Below are positions 35,871-45,277 of a stretch of DNA of 64,000 nucleotides, in pieces. The position numbers were made by a program, and so were the translations under genes. Numbering within the stretch: position 1 is the first letter of the stretch; each line of letters starts with the position of its first letter. Where the stretch lies: NCBI GenBank assembly GCA_044221135.1, contig JBGAPT010000006.1, forward strand, positions 20,068 to 84,067. The letters run 5' to 3'. A model generated the notes under the pieces. It had not been told where the DNA came from. It worked only from the letters and a program-made list of their open reading frames with translations, and ran no database searches. Origin of the DNA: UBA4722 sp044221135. Lineage in GTDB: Bacteria > Pseudomonadota > Gammaproteobacteria > DSM-16500.

Positions 35871-38800
35871 TTACATTACTGCACAAAATTTTCTATTTGG
35901 CGTCCTATCATTTACTGGTGGAGCAGTAACATGACTAAATATTTTTTTGTTATATATCGACAATGCGACAAATGCACTACGTTGATTTTCTTGATCGGGG
36001 AGCGATTTCACGGGTTGAGAGGAGTGGACTTCTGGTGTAATTGAAGAAGACTCTGAAAATGAATGATAGTCTTGCTGTTTTCTTTCTGTATTTGATAATG
36101 GTTGATGAGAAGGCTGGCTTTCCATATCATTGCTATTCTTTCTTGATGATAAACTTTTTTGATGTGATTTAAAAAAGGAAGGAGCAGCACGTTGACAGAC
36201 AAGCTCCGCTACTTTTTGTGTAGCAACACCTGTTATTATAGCGGCAGCTGTTTCAGCCGCATTGTCTTTATAAAAATGGTAGCCATATGAGGCGTGCAGT
36301 ATGATGTCGCTTGTTTGCTTTAAAATTTCATTTGTCAGTGGCCACTGACCGCGTTCGCATTTTTTGCTTAGCCAATCCAAAATATTTCTAGTTCCGGTTA
36401 GTGTCATGTTAACTGCAAGTAAAATAATAATATCTTTTGCTGCGTAATCCGTAGCCTCTTCCCATGCGGTTGCATAAGGCGCTGTGTTTTTATTCTGGCA
36501 ATATTGCAGGTAAAATTGCATACAAAAAATACTGGCATAATAAAATACTTGACTGGCTTTCCGCGCTGTACTGTCTGAATAGCCTACTTGAGTTGCCGCT
36601 GCTGTGGCGACTTGACTCATAACGCTAATTACTCCTTGTGCTCCCGCGCCATGAATACATGTCAGAACTCCTTCCGTAACCCATAGTGTTTTTAGTAAAT
36701 CAGTCTGCATAGTTGCGGTTGTCAAAGCGGTGCTGGTAGTAGTTGTTACAGCTGCGGGTAATATAAATGTGGACACAGGCGTTGATAAAGGTATTGTTTC
36801 AGTAGGCTTAAAATACGCAAGACTAGATGTTTCCCAATAAATAGAATAAGAACTAGTTACAACAATCTTATATGTTTTACCTAGAATAGCGCGAAAGGTT
36901 AAACCTTCGATGGGTGATAACCCACCAAAGAAGTTAAGGTTAAGATTAAAACCAACAGTAAGAGTATCGTCATTTGGCAATATAGCACCTGGAAAATAGC
37001 AATGATCATCATCATTGGATAGGGGTGAGACAAGATTAAATAAACGATTATTATGGCCATCTAGTATAAAAGCATCGCTTTTCCCTCTGATAGCAACGGC
37101 CTCTACCTGTGTGTTAGATGTAGAAGTATCAGGATTAATAGTGACAAATCTATATCCGGATTTTAAAGGATATTGCATAGATGGCATAAGGACAGATCCT
37201 TTTGTACTTGAATCACATACAAAACTACTTTCGAAATTATCAAATCCCACGGTAAACTCGGCTTTTTTTTCGCAGGTAAACACTACCTTACCATTATCTA
37301 TAAAGTAGTAATTAAAATTATGCCGATCCAGATAATCCAATTCCTCCATACTATGTCCTACCCCGTCATGTACTGGGTTTTGGCAAAAAGTCCAAAAGTA
37401 AACATGCAGTGTTCCTTCTATTTCATAGAGTTGTAATGGATCAGCAAGTTCAAAAGACTGTTCACATTCTTTCATCTGATATATAGATGGTATTATGTTT
37501 ACATTTATGACTTCTCCTAACAATGTTTGTTGGTAGACAGTCCAATCCTGAGATTTTGACTTAGTTAAGTTATAAATTAGCCCCTTTGAAGAAGCCGCTA
37601 ACCAGCCTGGCCCGTTATACTGATAAGCCTCACCTGCTAGTATATTGAATTGACCAGATGGGGAATTGCTGAAACTTATTGTTGGAAAATCAACTGCAAA
37701 ATTGGGGTCTGCAATAGCGCTGTTGTCACCAATAGAAATACGGTGTGTTTCTTTTATTTCACCCGGAGTACGAACCCATGGCACTTTCAAACCATTGGAT
37801 AAGTATAATGTAGGTTTGAATGCTGAAGGAGTATTATAATTAAGTGCATACCCTTGCACCCCTTGATCGCCTATCAACAAACTGCTTTCGCGATTACTAT
37901 CCAATGTCATTTGCTCTACATCACAACTGACTTCTGCATCTCGTGTAAATTTGTAGGTATTAAAGCCATACGCGATAACTTTAAATTTTCCTTTGCCAAA
38001 AAGTAATGTGTCTTTGCCATTGGTTGTACCCCAGATAATCAGAGCAGGATAATGTGTGCTGCCCGGGGCGTAGATAGTGACACCGGTTTGTTGATTGGGG
38101 TCAGTATTTCTTTTAAGCCACTTGTCGATGTAGTCATTCTTAAAATCTTGTTTTAGTTTTTGAGGGCCACAGACTGGATAGTAAATATTGTCTATAACAT
38201 GATCCCAGTAATACGTGTTTTCATCGTAATTTCTCCATGTGTCAAAAGCGTAGCTATAACCGCTGCTTTGAGCTAAAGGAAATTCACTATAAACAAGCGC
38301 CCCCATTTCTGGATCAAACTGCGCTAGCAATTTGCTCATATGATGTTGGCTAATGGAATATGCAATAAAATTAGTATCTGTTGGCATGTCATTAGGATCG
38401 CATCGATCATCAACAGCTAATCCAGCTAGGTTTTCATGAATGACAGGGAAATCAGGGTAAGTTAGTTCGGGATATAGCCGATATCTTGTTCCAAGGTATG
38501 GATTTATTCGATTAATGGCACTGATTGCTGCTTGATAACTGACAATTCTTGTTGTAACAAGCGCGTCTGATGGTAATTGTTTTTTTTGAGTAAAATCATC
38601 GATCATTTTTCTTGAGCCAGGACTCTCAAAAGTCACTGCTGGTCTTTTGTAGTTAGCCGCGCATAATTCTGCGATGACTGCGCCAAGTGAATGTCCAGTA
38701 AAGCTGATTTCAAAATCGGGGTGTTGGCGGATAGCTTCAGTAATCACTGCTTCAACAAAAGGTATTGCCTTATTTAAAAATAAAGAAGGAGCCCAATTAA

Positions 38801-39029
38801 CAAATATTTCAATATCGTCTGCTGCATAATTTTTCCATGTATCACTTCCCCTAAAAGCAATAATTATTTTCTTAAGCGCATCGTTGACATAGGGAACAGC
38901 ATAGAAATTATCACTCGATATCAAAATAGGAAAAGCGCCCTTAAACTCTTTCCAGCCAGGCGGAAGATTATAAGTTGCATTATGGTACGTATTGTTACTT
39001 AATAAAGCATAAATATAATGGCTTTGCAT
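35871..39029 (-). CDS. Large class-3-type lipase with C-terminal CAAX motif, candidate effector
   Basis: This 1052-residue protein has an N-terminal alpha/beta-hydrolase lipase domain. The nucleophile elbow is FTGHSLGA (Ser114) and a later VTFESPGSRKM matches the Lipase_3-like fold; the position where a catalytic Asp is expected (RIVSYQAAISAIN) is not clearly Asp, so the triad is incomplete by eye. A long beta-rich middle and a hydrophobic helical region (about residues 760-900) follow, then a polar Ser/Gln-rich tail. The last residues are RKFCAVM: a CaaX box with Met at the end, the form preferred by eukaryotic farnesyltransferase. No Sec signal is seen, consistent with type IV secreted effectors. 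It is convergent with tniB. Confidence 0.85.
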   Translation of the reverse strand: MQSHYIYALLSNNTYHNATYNLPPGWKEFKGAFPILISSDNFYAVPYVNDALKKIIIAFRGSDTWKNYAADDIEIFVNWAPSLFLNKAIPFVEAVITEAIRQHPDFEISFTGHSLGAVIAELCAANYKRPAVTFESPGSRKMIDDFTQKKQLPSDALVTTRIVSYQAAISAINRINPYLGTRYRLYPELTYPDFPVIHENLAGLAVDDRCDPNDMPTDTNFIAYSISQHHMSKLLAQFDPEMGALVYSEFPLAQSSGYSYAFDTWRNYDENTYYWDHVIDNIYYPVCGPQKLKQDFKNDYIDKWLKRNTDPNQQTGVTIYAPGSTHYPALIIWGTTNGKDTLLFGKGKFKVIAYGFNTYKFTRDAEVSCDVEQMTLDSNRESSLLIGDQGVQGYALNYNTPSAFKPTLYLSNGLKVPWVRTPGEIKETHRISIGDNSAIADPNFAVDFPTISFSNSPSGQFNILAGEAYQYNGPGWLAASSKGLIYNLTKSKSQDWTVYQQTLLGEVINVNIIPSIYQMKECEQSFELADPLQLYEIEGTLHVYFWTFCQNPVHDGVGHSMEELDYLDRHNFNYYFIDNGKVVFTCEKKAEFTVGFDNFESSFVCDSSTKGSVLMPSMQYPLKSGYRFVTINPDTSTSNTQVEAVAIRGKSDAFILDGHNNRLFNLVSPLSNDDDHCYFPGAILPNDDTLTVGFNLNLNFFGGLSPIEGLTFRAILGKTYKIVVTSSYSIYWETSSLAYFKPTETIPLSTPVSTFILPAAVTTTTSTALTTATMQTDLLKTLWVTEGVLTCIHGAGAQGVISVMSQVATAAATQVGYSDSTARKASQVFYYASIFCMQFYLQYCQNKNTAPYATAWEEATDYAAKDIIILLAVNMTLTGTRNILDWLSKKCERGQWPLTNEILKQTSDIILHASYGYHFYKDNAAETAAAIITGVATQKVAELVCQRAAPSFFKSHQKSLSSRKNSNDMESQPSHQPLSNTERKQQDYHSFSESSSITPEVHSSQPVKSLPDQENQRSAFVALSIYNKKIFSHVTAPPVNDRTPNRKFCAVM

Positions 39030-39053
39030 ATAGACACCTTTTTATAATTTTAA

Positions 39054-39480
39054 TTAACCAAGAGCGACTAATTTTTCATTTTTCATCATTGCAAGCTTCA
39101 AAAAGAGTTTATTTTGATAAGGTACAAGATTAATCACATCATCTTCTACATTCAAGTGCCAGCGCTCCTTGCCTGTTTCTCCATCTAACGCATATAGAAT
39201 ATTTTGTCCGCCTACATATAAGGTATTATTGATACTGATGGGTGCTGTAAAAGGAGCAATTTCTTTACGCCAGAGAAGTTTGCCTGTTCGTGCATCAAGT
39301 GCATAGACTCCGCCTCCAGCTGGTGAATAACGTATCGGTTTAGTAAAAGGAATAATGGCATTCTCTACCAGGATTGTTTTTATAATAAGGGTCTTCATTG
39401 GCATGAGCCGTCGTTGCAATGCTGCTATAGAAGATACAAATTATGCTGGTCAAAATAAATAGTAAATTAATTTTTTTCAT
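39054..39480 (-). pseudogene. PQQ-like beta-propeller repeat protein, frameshifted
   Basis: An ATG at 39480 opens a signal peptide (INLLFILTSIICIFYSSIA) that continues to NEDPYYKNNPGRE and then hits a stop. The next frame carries the rest: GGGVYALDARTGKLLWR and NILYALDGETGKERWHL, two PQQ/BamB-type propeller repeats, ending at 39054. A single frameshift near 39365 separates the halves. Only two repeats are present, so the gene may be truncated as well. Its stop lies 24 bases from the lipase start codon. Confidence 0.75.
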
Positions 39481-40184
39481 AAGGCTGTTCTCTATATTTT
39501 TAATAAATTAATGTGGGACAAAGTGTAATGTACTTATGTTTTATTTAAAAATCATCTTGAGTCAAGATGGCATGCTAATATAAAGTGTATGACAGATACG
39601 TATCCTCGGAGTCTCTGTAGAGAAAATTGTAAATGCTCTCTTTTTCACGCTGATGATATAGTAATTACCTTTTTTGGAGCAATGCATACGATTATGCAGG
39701 TTAATTATTTTATCTTTTGTTCATTGTTCTATATAAAATCAACACTGCGAATTATGTCTTATACAAAGACAATAGTATGTGAGTATAATCCAGAACGTTT
39801 TGTAAGATATTAGCCATATATATCTATTTTATACATATATTAGGCTTGATAAAAACACTAGAAACCCATTAGCAAGGTTCTTGCAAATCCCATTCACGGG
39901 GTTTTAAGTAATCGCTTCAACCTTAAAGCAATGTTTTCAGCTTTCCATGCTGGTGTTATCATCACAATCACCTCTCTTGCTCATATGCAGTGGGAGTCAA
40001 TGATTTCTTCGGCCCTGTTAGGTTGGAGCGTATTAAATTCCCTGTGTTTTTGAGATTTGTAATCCACTTCCTCATTTTGAAATCGACTTCCAAAAGTGAT
40101 ATTGTTTTTGAAATACAGTTCTGATAATGGTGATTATCAGTTCTGCAAGTTTATTTTCATATTTAAGATGTAATAACATAAATA
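39481..40184. other. Intergenic region with a small dubious ORF and an orphan transposon end
   Basis: No convincing gene is seen. A 74-codon plus-strand frame at 39589-39813 lacks a ribosome site and resembles nothing. Around 39870-40070 the minus strand has short protein-like fragments (for example TPAWKAENIALRLKRLL) that could be remnants of a mobile gene. The main feature is the diverged transposon end at 40075. Confidence 0.6.
40075..40101 (+). repeat. Orphan copy of the tni transposon right end
   Basis: TTTTGAAATCGACTTCC followed by AAAAGTGATA matches the right end at 35805-35831 at 23 of 27 positions in the same orientation. The outermost dinucleotide differs (ATA rather than ACA), so it is decayed. 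It suggests an earlier, larger relative of the element, including the lipase region, or a separate lost copy. Confidence 0.6.
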
Positions 40185-40220
40185 ATTACACTTGACTTGA
40201 AAGTGTAATCTTCCTAACAT
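40185..40220 (+). promoter_or_regulatory. kfrA promoter with overlapping inverted-repeat operator
   Basis: A perfect 9-bp inverted repeat, ATTACACTT (40185-40193) and AAGTGTAAT (40201-40209), flanks a 7-base spacer. It overlaps a -35 box TTGACT (40192-40197), which is 17 bases from -10 TAACAT (40215-40220). This is the geometry of an autorepressor site, and KfrA of other plasmids is an autorepressor. Confidence 0.72.
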
Positions 40221-40252
40221 ATTGTTTCAAGCGATTTTTATTAAGGACAGCT

Positions 40253-41287
40253 ATGGCTCGAATGGGCGTGACATATGATGAGGTGGTCGATGCGGCATTG
40301 GCCATTCAAAAAAATGGAGAGACACCTTCCATCGATAAGGTACGCTCCTTTCTAGGCGGCACCGGCAGCTTTACAACCATTTCAAAATTCTTACAAGTTT
40401 GGCGACACCAGGTCGTGCATGGGACGTTTAAAAAAGAAAACCAGACCACAACACCCGAAATTGTGCAGGTTGCCGTCGAGCGGGTCTGGCATGAAATGCG
40501 TGAGCAGACCGACAATCAGATCCTTGTCATTAAAACAGAGGCGCAAAAAGCCATTGATGAGGCAGAGGACAAAGCCCAGAGTGCCGAAACAAATTTGAAT
40601 GCATTAAAACTAAAACACGATGAATTGCATGAACACTATCAGGCCGAACGGGCCGAAAAAGAACTGTTGTTGCTAGACATAAAAAAACTCCGCGAAGAGC
40701 ATGCTTTATTACAAGAACGCACCAAAGCTCTCGAAACACGCTATGCTGAAATGCAGTCACTCACCTCACAACATTTAAAAGACCTGTCTAGTTCTCATCA
40801 AAATGAAGTAGCACGCCTGGAAGAAACCTGTAAAGTGCAAGCAGAAAACCATGTCCAGTTGGTGGATGAAATCAGGGCTCATAGCGAAAAGACAAGGCAA
40901 GAATATATTGTCATCATTGATAACTTGAAAGTAGAAAACAAAAAATCACAGGAAATGGCCGCAAAATTACAATCAGAGATGCAAGAAAAGCTTGTCGCAA
41001 TCAAAAAACTGGAATCTGATTTAAGGGCCATGACTATCGAGCGGGACGGGGCCTTAGACCGACTCAATGAACAAGACAAAAAATGGGCTTTTTTTGATAA
41101 TAAAACGCTAGTTCCTGATGGTTTTATTAATAGAATATATGATGCACCCACATTTGATACATTAATTAATAAATTTAATGTGATGGTAGAAGGCTCGCTT
41201 GAGAAAAAATTTATTGAAATGATGAAAGAAAATACCAAGTTGTTTGACTACTCAAAATACATCATTGAAAAAACGAAGGATAAATAA
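40253..41287 (+). CDS. kfrA: KfrA-type plasmid DNA-binding protein with long coiled coil
   Basis: This 344-residue protein has an N-terminal KfrA_N DNA-binding domain (GVTYDEVVDAALAIQ, VRSFLGGTGSFTTISKFL, residues 5-60). A coiled coil of about 190 residues follows (residues 75-275, heptad-rich Glu/Lys/Leu/Ala). KfrA proteins are autorepressors that support plasmid stability. AAGGA lies just before the ATG. Its stop is 1 base from the recombinase start, so the pair is an operon. A good operator lies at 40185. Confidence 0.9.
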   Translation: MARMGVTYDEVVDAALAIQKNGETPSIDKVRSFLGGTGSFTTISKFLQVWRHQVVHGTFKKENQTTTPEIVQVAVERVWHEMREQTDNQILVIKTEAQKAIDEAEDKAQSAETNLNALKLKHDELHEHYQAERAEKELLLLDIKKLREEHALLQERTKALETRYAEMQSLTSQHLKDLSSSHQNEVARLEETCKVQAENHVQLVDEIRAHSEKTRQEYIVIIDNLKVENKKSQEMAAKLQSEMQEKLVAIKKLESDLRAMTIERDGALDRLNEQDKKWAFFDNKTLVPDGFINRIYDAPTFDTLINKFNVMVEGSLEKKFIEMMKENTKLFDYSKYIIEKTKDK

Positions 41288-41288
41288 A

Positions 41289-42476
41289 ATGGATGAAATA
41301 GAGGAAGGGACGCTCCCCTCATTAGAACAATTGCCTGTTGCATTGTCGAAATACCTGAATGGTGAGCAGGGCAGCAACCGTGAAATGCAGCAGCGTTGTC
41401 AAATACAAGCAAAAAATGATTATGAAGCACTGCAATGTTGGCTCAATGAATATCGACATAAGTCAGCGACGTTCAGGACGTATCAAAAAGAATCAGAGCG
41501 ATTTTTATTGTGGGCTGTCTTTCAAAAGAAAAAGGCTCTATCGAGTTTGAATCGTGATGACCTTGAAGAATATATTCAGTTTTTAGGTGATCCCAAGCCA
41601 CAAAACATCTGGTGTTCCAAAAAAACAGGGCGAGGGTGTAAGCGCGGTGAGACAGGATGGCGGCCTTTTACTGGGCCATTGGGGGAGAACGCCAAGGCAA
41701 CGGCGCTTAGCAGCATTGGTTCTCTTCTGAAATATTTGGTCGAAGCGCGGTATTTATCATTTGATCCATTAGGGCTCATCCGTAAGCGGCATATTAAAGC
41801 AGGAACAATGCGAACGGGTGAATTAACACTTCAAGAAAGGATGCTGACGCTGGATGAATGGGATGCGATGCTTGATACTTTAGAAAATTTTCCTGAAGCG
41901 TCTGAAAAAGAAAAATTTGAGAAAGCGCGTTTAAGGTTCTTAGTCAAAATACTTTTTTTCTTGGGGCTTCGTATAAATGAATTAGCGACGCATACTTGGA
42001 ACTCCTTCCGACAAGTAGAAAATGATTGGTGGTTTTATGTAAAGGGTAAGGGTGATAAAATGGGGCGTATACCTGTGAATGATGAGTTGTTGCGAGCAGT
42101 CATTACTTATCGTGCTTACTTGAAAAAAACACCCTTTCCAAGCATAAATGAAACGGTGCCGTTAATTGCGACATTTAAGACCCAAAAACCTATTACAGCA
42201 CGGCAAATAAATAAATTACTTAAAAAATTGGGGATAGAGACGGCGAAGAAATTTAGTAATAGGCCGGAGAAGGTTAAAAAATTGGGGAAGTTTTCAGCGC
42301 ATTGGTTGAGACATTTGTCTGCTTCAATGCAAGATAGAGCTGGGATTTCATTTAAACATATACGCGCCAATCATCGCCATGAAAATGATGAAACCACTCG
42401 TCGTTATGTACATGCCATTGATAAAGATCGACACAACGATATGCAGAAATTGAAATTAATAGTAAATCAGGTCTAG
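41289..42476 (+). CDS. Tyrosine recombinase/integrase
   Basis: This 395-residue protein is a phage-integrase-family recombinase. Catalytic residues visible are Arg in LGLRINELATH (near 229), Lys in VKGKGDKMG (near 255), HxxR in HWLRH (near 338), His in ANHRHEND and Tyr in RRYVHAID (near 373). An N-terminal SAM-like core-binding domain precedes. I chose the ATG at 41289, right after the kfrA stop with AAGGA upstream; the frame is open to 41244. It may resolve plasmid multimers or integrate the element. Confidence 0.9.
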   Translation: MDEIEEGTLPSLEQLPVALSKYLNGEQGSNREMQQRCQIQAKNDYEALQCWLNEYRHKSATFRTYQKESERFLLWAVFQKKKALSSLNRDDLEEYIQFLGDPKPQNIWCSKKTGRGCKRGETGWRPFTGPLGENAKATALSSIGSLLKYLVEARYLSFDPLGLIRKRHIKAGTMRTGELTLQERMLTLDEWDAMLDTLENFPEASEKEKFEKARLRFLVKILFFLGLRINELATHTWNSFRQVENDWWFYVKGKGDKMGRIPVNDELLRAVITYRAYLKKTPFPSINETVPLIATFKTQKPITARQINKLLKKLGIETAKKFSNRPEKVKKLGKFSAHWLRHLSASMQDRAGISFKHIRANHRHENDETTRRYVHAIDKDRHNDMQKLKLIVNQV

Positions 42477-42480
42477 TAAG

Positions 42481-42678
42481 ATGAAAAAGATAGATTTTAA
42501 TTTGAAGGAAATGATGATAAAACTATCTGGGACTTGCTTTTGGTTCTGGAAAACATTTTATTCTTTTCTTGAAAGCTGTGATATTCCGCCGTCAGTGTAT
42601 CAACAATTTAATAGAGAAGGACGTAAATATCAAGTAATCGAATTGACTCACATTAAATCTTACCAAAGATTTAATTGA
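42481..42678 (+). pseudogene. Hypothetical protein, 3' end replaced by an IS insertion
   Basis: A 65-codon frame begins 5 bases after the recombinase stop. The first 55 or so codons (FWFWKTFYSFLESCDIPPSVY, then REGRKYQVIEL, written here in two parts) look like a genuine protein N-terminus. The frame then runs into the left end of the IS at 42650, so the last nine residues are IS-derived. I do not recognise the family. No continuation is obvious beyond 43595. Confidence 0.55.
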
Positions 42679-43595
42679 GAGCAACCCATGAATTACAAAG
42701 CAAAAGAAGCCTACCGGCAGTTAATTCAACCTCGCTATCAACGAGCTATTCGATCAGTTAAGAAAAGAATCCTGGATGAGTTTTGCGCAGTTTGCGGGTA
42801 CCATCGTAAATATGCCATCGCTTTATTGAAACAACCCATTAGGATGAAAAAGAAAGCGTGCCAAAAAAGAAGGCCGAAACCTTTTTATCACGATGAAGTA
42901 TTTATAACAGCATTACAGCGAATTTGGTATGGAGTTGATTTAATTTGTGCAAAGAGACTCAAAGTAGCCGCTATAGTTACCTCATTATGATCAGCATTAT
43001 GAATCTTTAAAAGTTACTAACCATTAGTGCTGCAAGCATTGATCGCGTTTTAAAGCCACTACGAGATAAATTAGAGATAAAGAAACGTTGTCAAACAAAG
43101 CCAGGTACACTGTTAAAACATCAAATACCTTTTAAAAAAGAAGTTATTTGGGATCCTGATACGCCTGGCTTTGTTGAATCAGACACAGTCGCTCATTGCG
43201 GTGGAAATGTTTCTGGGAATTACGCATGGTCTCTTACTTTAACTGATATCAAAACGACCTGGACAGAGAACCGAGCTATTTGGAACAAAGGTGCAGCTGC
43301 TGTATTAGAACAAATAAAGGATATTGAAACGTCACTTCCTTTTCCATTATTAGGTTTTAATTGTGATAGTGGAGGAGAATTTATAAATAATCATCTTAAT
43401 ACGTTATCTGAAAGAAGAGAAGTTGCCAGGCTTAATTTTTAGTCGCTCCAGGCCAAATAAGAAAAACGATAATGCCCATGTAGAACAGAAAAATTGGACT
43501 CATGTACGACATTTATTTGGCTATAGACGTTTAGGTAAATTAGGCGTGTATGGTCCATAATTACTCCCAATTAAATCTTAAGTAAGACTTAATGT
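42650..43595 (+). mobile_element. Decayed insertion sequence with integrase-core transposase
   Basis: The ends are inverted repeats: the left ACATTAAATCTTAC (42650-42663) continuing to AAGATTTAATTGAGAG, and the right, read inward, ACATTAAGTCTTAC continuing to AAGATTTAATTGGGAG. About 5 mismatches occur over 33 bases. Each end also contains an internal short palindrome around TTAAATCTT. The transposase inside is disrupted. The exact outer boundary and target duplication are unclear. Family not assigned. Confidence 0.75.
42688..43560 (+). pseudogene. Integrase-core (DDE) transposase, multiple frameshifts
   Basis: The N-terminus at 42688 (YRQLIQPRYQRAIRSVKKRI) reads to 42990, then frameshifts scatter the remainder. 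Recognisable blocks are SAASIDRVLKPLRDKLEIKK, then FVESDTVAHCGGN (first Asp), FNCDSGGEFINNHL (second Asp) and NDNAHVEQKNWTHVR (Glu), in the order of an rve catalytic core. At least three frame changes occur. It ends early at GVYGP, so the C-terminus is also missing. Confidence 0.75.
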
Positions 43596-43713
43596 AATCA
43601 AGATCAATGCTGGCTATTGACTTTAAAAAATTCTATATTATTATTGAATATCTGTTAGCACTAAAAAAATAACAACAATTATTTAACTTTGATGAATAAA
43701 GAGGAGATAAAAA

Positions 43714-44184
43714 ATGTCTTTTTCTAGAATAATGAATCGGTTACAACCAGCCGCTAAAAGAATGGCAAGTTTTTCACAAACTAATTTAGGAGCAGCATTA
43801 GCAGGTGCCGGCGTAGGCGGAATGATAGGTTATGGCTTAAATTATACGAACGTTTCTGTGGAGCGTGATCACGCAGTAAAAAATTTGGATTATGCCACAG
43901 AATTAAATAATCAACTACTGACTCAAAATACAGCTTTTTCAACGACAACAGCGACTTTAACTCAGCAGATTGCAGGTTTAAATAGTGAAAATGCTACCCT
44001 TAGAGATGCACTAACCAACTGTAAGCAAGACTATAATCGATGTAAGACGGATATAGATTTAATCAAAACTTTGCATGCTAACTCATATCTTTTTAAACCG
44101 AAAATAGATCATGTGGGTAAGAATCACGATTCTAAGATAACAGCAGAAGAAAAGAATGTTATCCAGCCCCGAGCTAATGTATAA
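43714..44184 (+). CDS. Hypothetical membrane-anchored coiled-coil protein
   Basis: This 156-residue protein has a strong AAGAGGAG ribosome site before the ATG. A glycine-zipper-like hydrophobic segment (NLGAALAGAGVGGMIGYGL, residues 26-44) is followed by a Leu/Asn/Gln coiled coil to about residue 120. The function is unknown. It is paired with the next small gene, which has a nearly identical ribosome site, and could be cell-surface or mobile-element cargo. Confidence 0.68.
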   Translation: MSFSRIMNRLQPAAKRMASFSQTNLGAALAGAGVGGMIGYGLNYTNVSVERDHAVKNLDYATELNNQLLTQNTAFSTTTATLTQQIAGLNSENATLRDALTNCKQDYNRCKTDIDLIKTLHANSYLFKPKIDHVGKNHDSKITAEEKNVIQPRANV

Positions 44185-44230
44185 TAGGTAGGTAAAACAG
44201 TTTAATTATATTAAAGAGGAGATTGCCACC

Positions 44231-44476
44231 ATGTTGCGTAGCAATAAACAACAATTTAAAGATACAAGCACAGGCTTTTTAAGAAAATTTACAATTTTTT
44301 CTTCTGCATTTGGGTTTGGTACATATCATACAGAAGCCGAAGAAAAATTTAAAACTTCTATTAAAAACTCAGATGAGAGTATACAAGCATCTGAAAAATC
44401 TTTAAAAGCTGGTAATAATATTCTAGCTCAATCAAATGAGTTACTTAATGCAATTAGGTTAAAAGGCCCTAGATAA
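44231..44476 (+). CDS. Hypothetical protein, 81 residues
   Basis: It begins with an AAGAGGAG ribosome site 10 bases upstream. It has a short hydrophobic stretch (FTIFSSAFGFG) and an amphipathic helical C-terminus (EKSLKAGNNILAQSNELL). It follows the 43714 gene by 46 bases. I do not recognise it. Confidence 0.6.
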   Translation: MLRSNKQQFKDTSTGFLRKFTIFSSAFGFGTYHTEAEEKFKTSIKNSDESIQASEKSLKAGNNILAQSNELLNAIRLKGPR

Positions 44477-44627
44477 GTAAACAGCTAAGAATAGCAAGTA
44501 CTCGTGTGCCGCAAGGGTTTTCGGTAGCAAAATTTTCGTAGATTTTGTTACTGTAACCGATAACTGTTCAAGGCCTTTACTGAGATAGCATCAAGGAAGG
44601 GCCGTTAATAACCATAAACGATTTTAA

Positions 44628-44910
44628 CCGATTCGGCTTTGTGTAGAATCAATATGTCAACTATCTAATGCGCTTTTTCCTGGATTTAAAAAAATTAAAT
44701 CAGGCGATCAAAATACTACTGATCATGATGGTGTATTTCTTGTAAAAAAAGCAGATGTCTCTGCTTACTTGCAGAAATACAATTCTATTCAACTTCATTA
44801 TAATATATAATAAGAGTGAGATAATAGACACTAATTATTCTGCTATGAATTTTGGCGACTCGAAAGGACTTACTTTCGACAGAGTACTTATTTGCCCTAC
44901 AATGGAGTAA
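44628..44910 (+). pseudogene. Remnant of a UvrD/superfamily I helicase gene
   Basis: Two adjacent frames join to one helicase-like piece. The first (44628-44810) reads NALFPGFKKIKSGDQ and HDGVFLVKKADVSAYLQKY. The second (44845-44910) reads MNFGDSKGLTFDRVLICPTM, the GDSKGLEFD-type motif V region of UvrD-like helicases. The stop at 44808 and a frame change separate them, and the expected VAITRAR motif VI is missing. It is a gene fragment only. Confidence 0.6.
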
Positions 44911-44958
44911 GCCGGTATTCGTGTCAAAATGACCTATAAGCTAAATCGCGCGCTAACC

Positions 44959-45069
44959 TTAAGTTTCTTGACTTAGCGTGCTTTTCCCCCAGCATTCAAC
45001 ATGATCTTGCCAATAGTCACGTTTTGCTGTTTTCTCTGATTGAATTGATAATGGATTTACTTTTTTCAT
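44959..45069 (-). pseudogene. N-terminal remnant of an IS66-type accessory protein (TnpA)
   Basis: A 36-codon frame with a GGAGG ribosome site begins at 45069. The sequence RDYWQDHVECWGKSTLSQET resembles the YWxxHxxAWxxSGLSQxxYC opening of IS66 TnpA/Orf1 proteins, and then stops. Nothing of the rest of an IS66 element is seen. Confidence 0.55.
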
Positions 45070-45277
45070 GATGCCTCCGTTTTATAGAGATGAAAATGGG
45101 TGTGTAGGTGTGGTTAAATTAGCGGATACTATTATTATGTTAACTGCTTATCCTAAAAGCGGAATTGAAGAAGAATGTTTTTCCGCTGGCGCAAACAAGA
45201 TATTGAACAAGCCAGTTACATCAGAAGATTTTAAGAAAATTTTGAAACAATATCGTTACCTTTTATTTGAGAGATAA
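45068..45277 (+). pseudogene. C-terminal fragment of a response-regulator receiver domain
   Basis: The frame from about 45115 reads TIIMLTAYPKSG and AGANKILNKPVTSEDFKKIL, the beta4 to alpha5 part of a receiver domain with the conserved KP. The phosphorylated Asp half is absent, and the apparent start overlaps the IS66 remnant, so this is a truncated fragment, probably from a hybrid sensor kinase. Confidence 0.6.

Noticed and set aside
39589..39813. 74-codon plus-strand ORF
   Set aside because: It has no ribosome site, no recognisable motif and ordinary intergenic composition.
44524..44551. Hairpin GTAGCAAAAT / ATTTTGTTAC after the 44231 gene as terminator or recombination site
   Set aside because: There is no following T-run and no integron-type core; the stem has a mismatch, so nothing specific can be supported.
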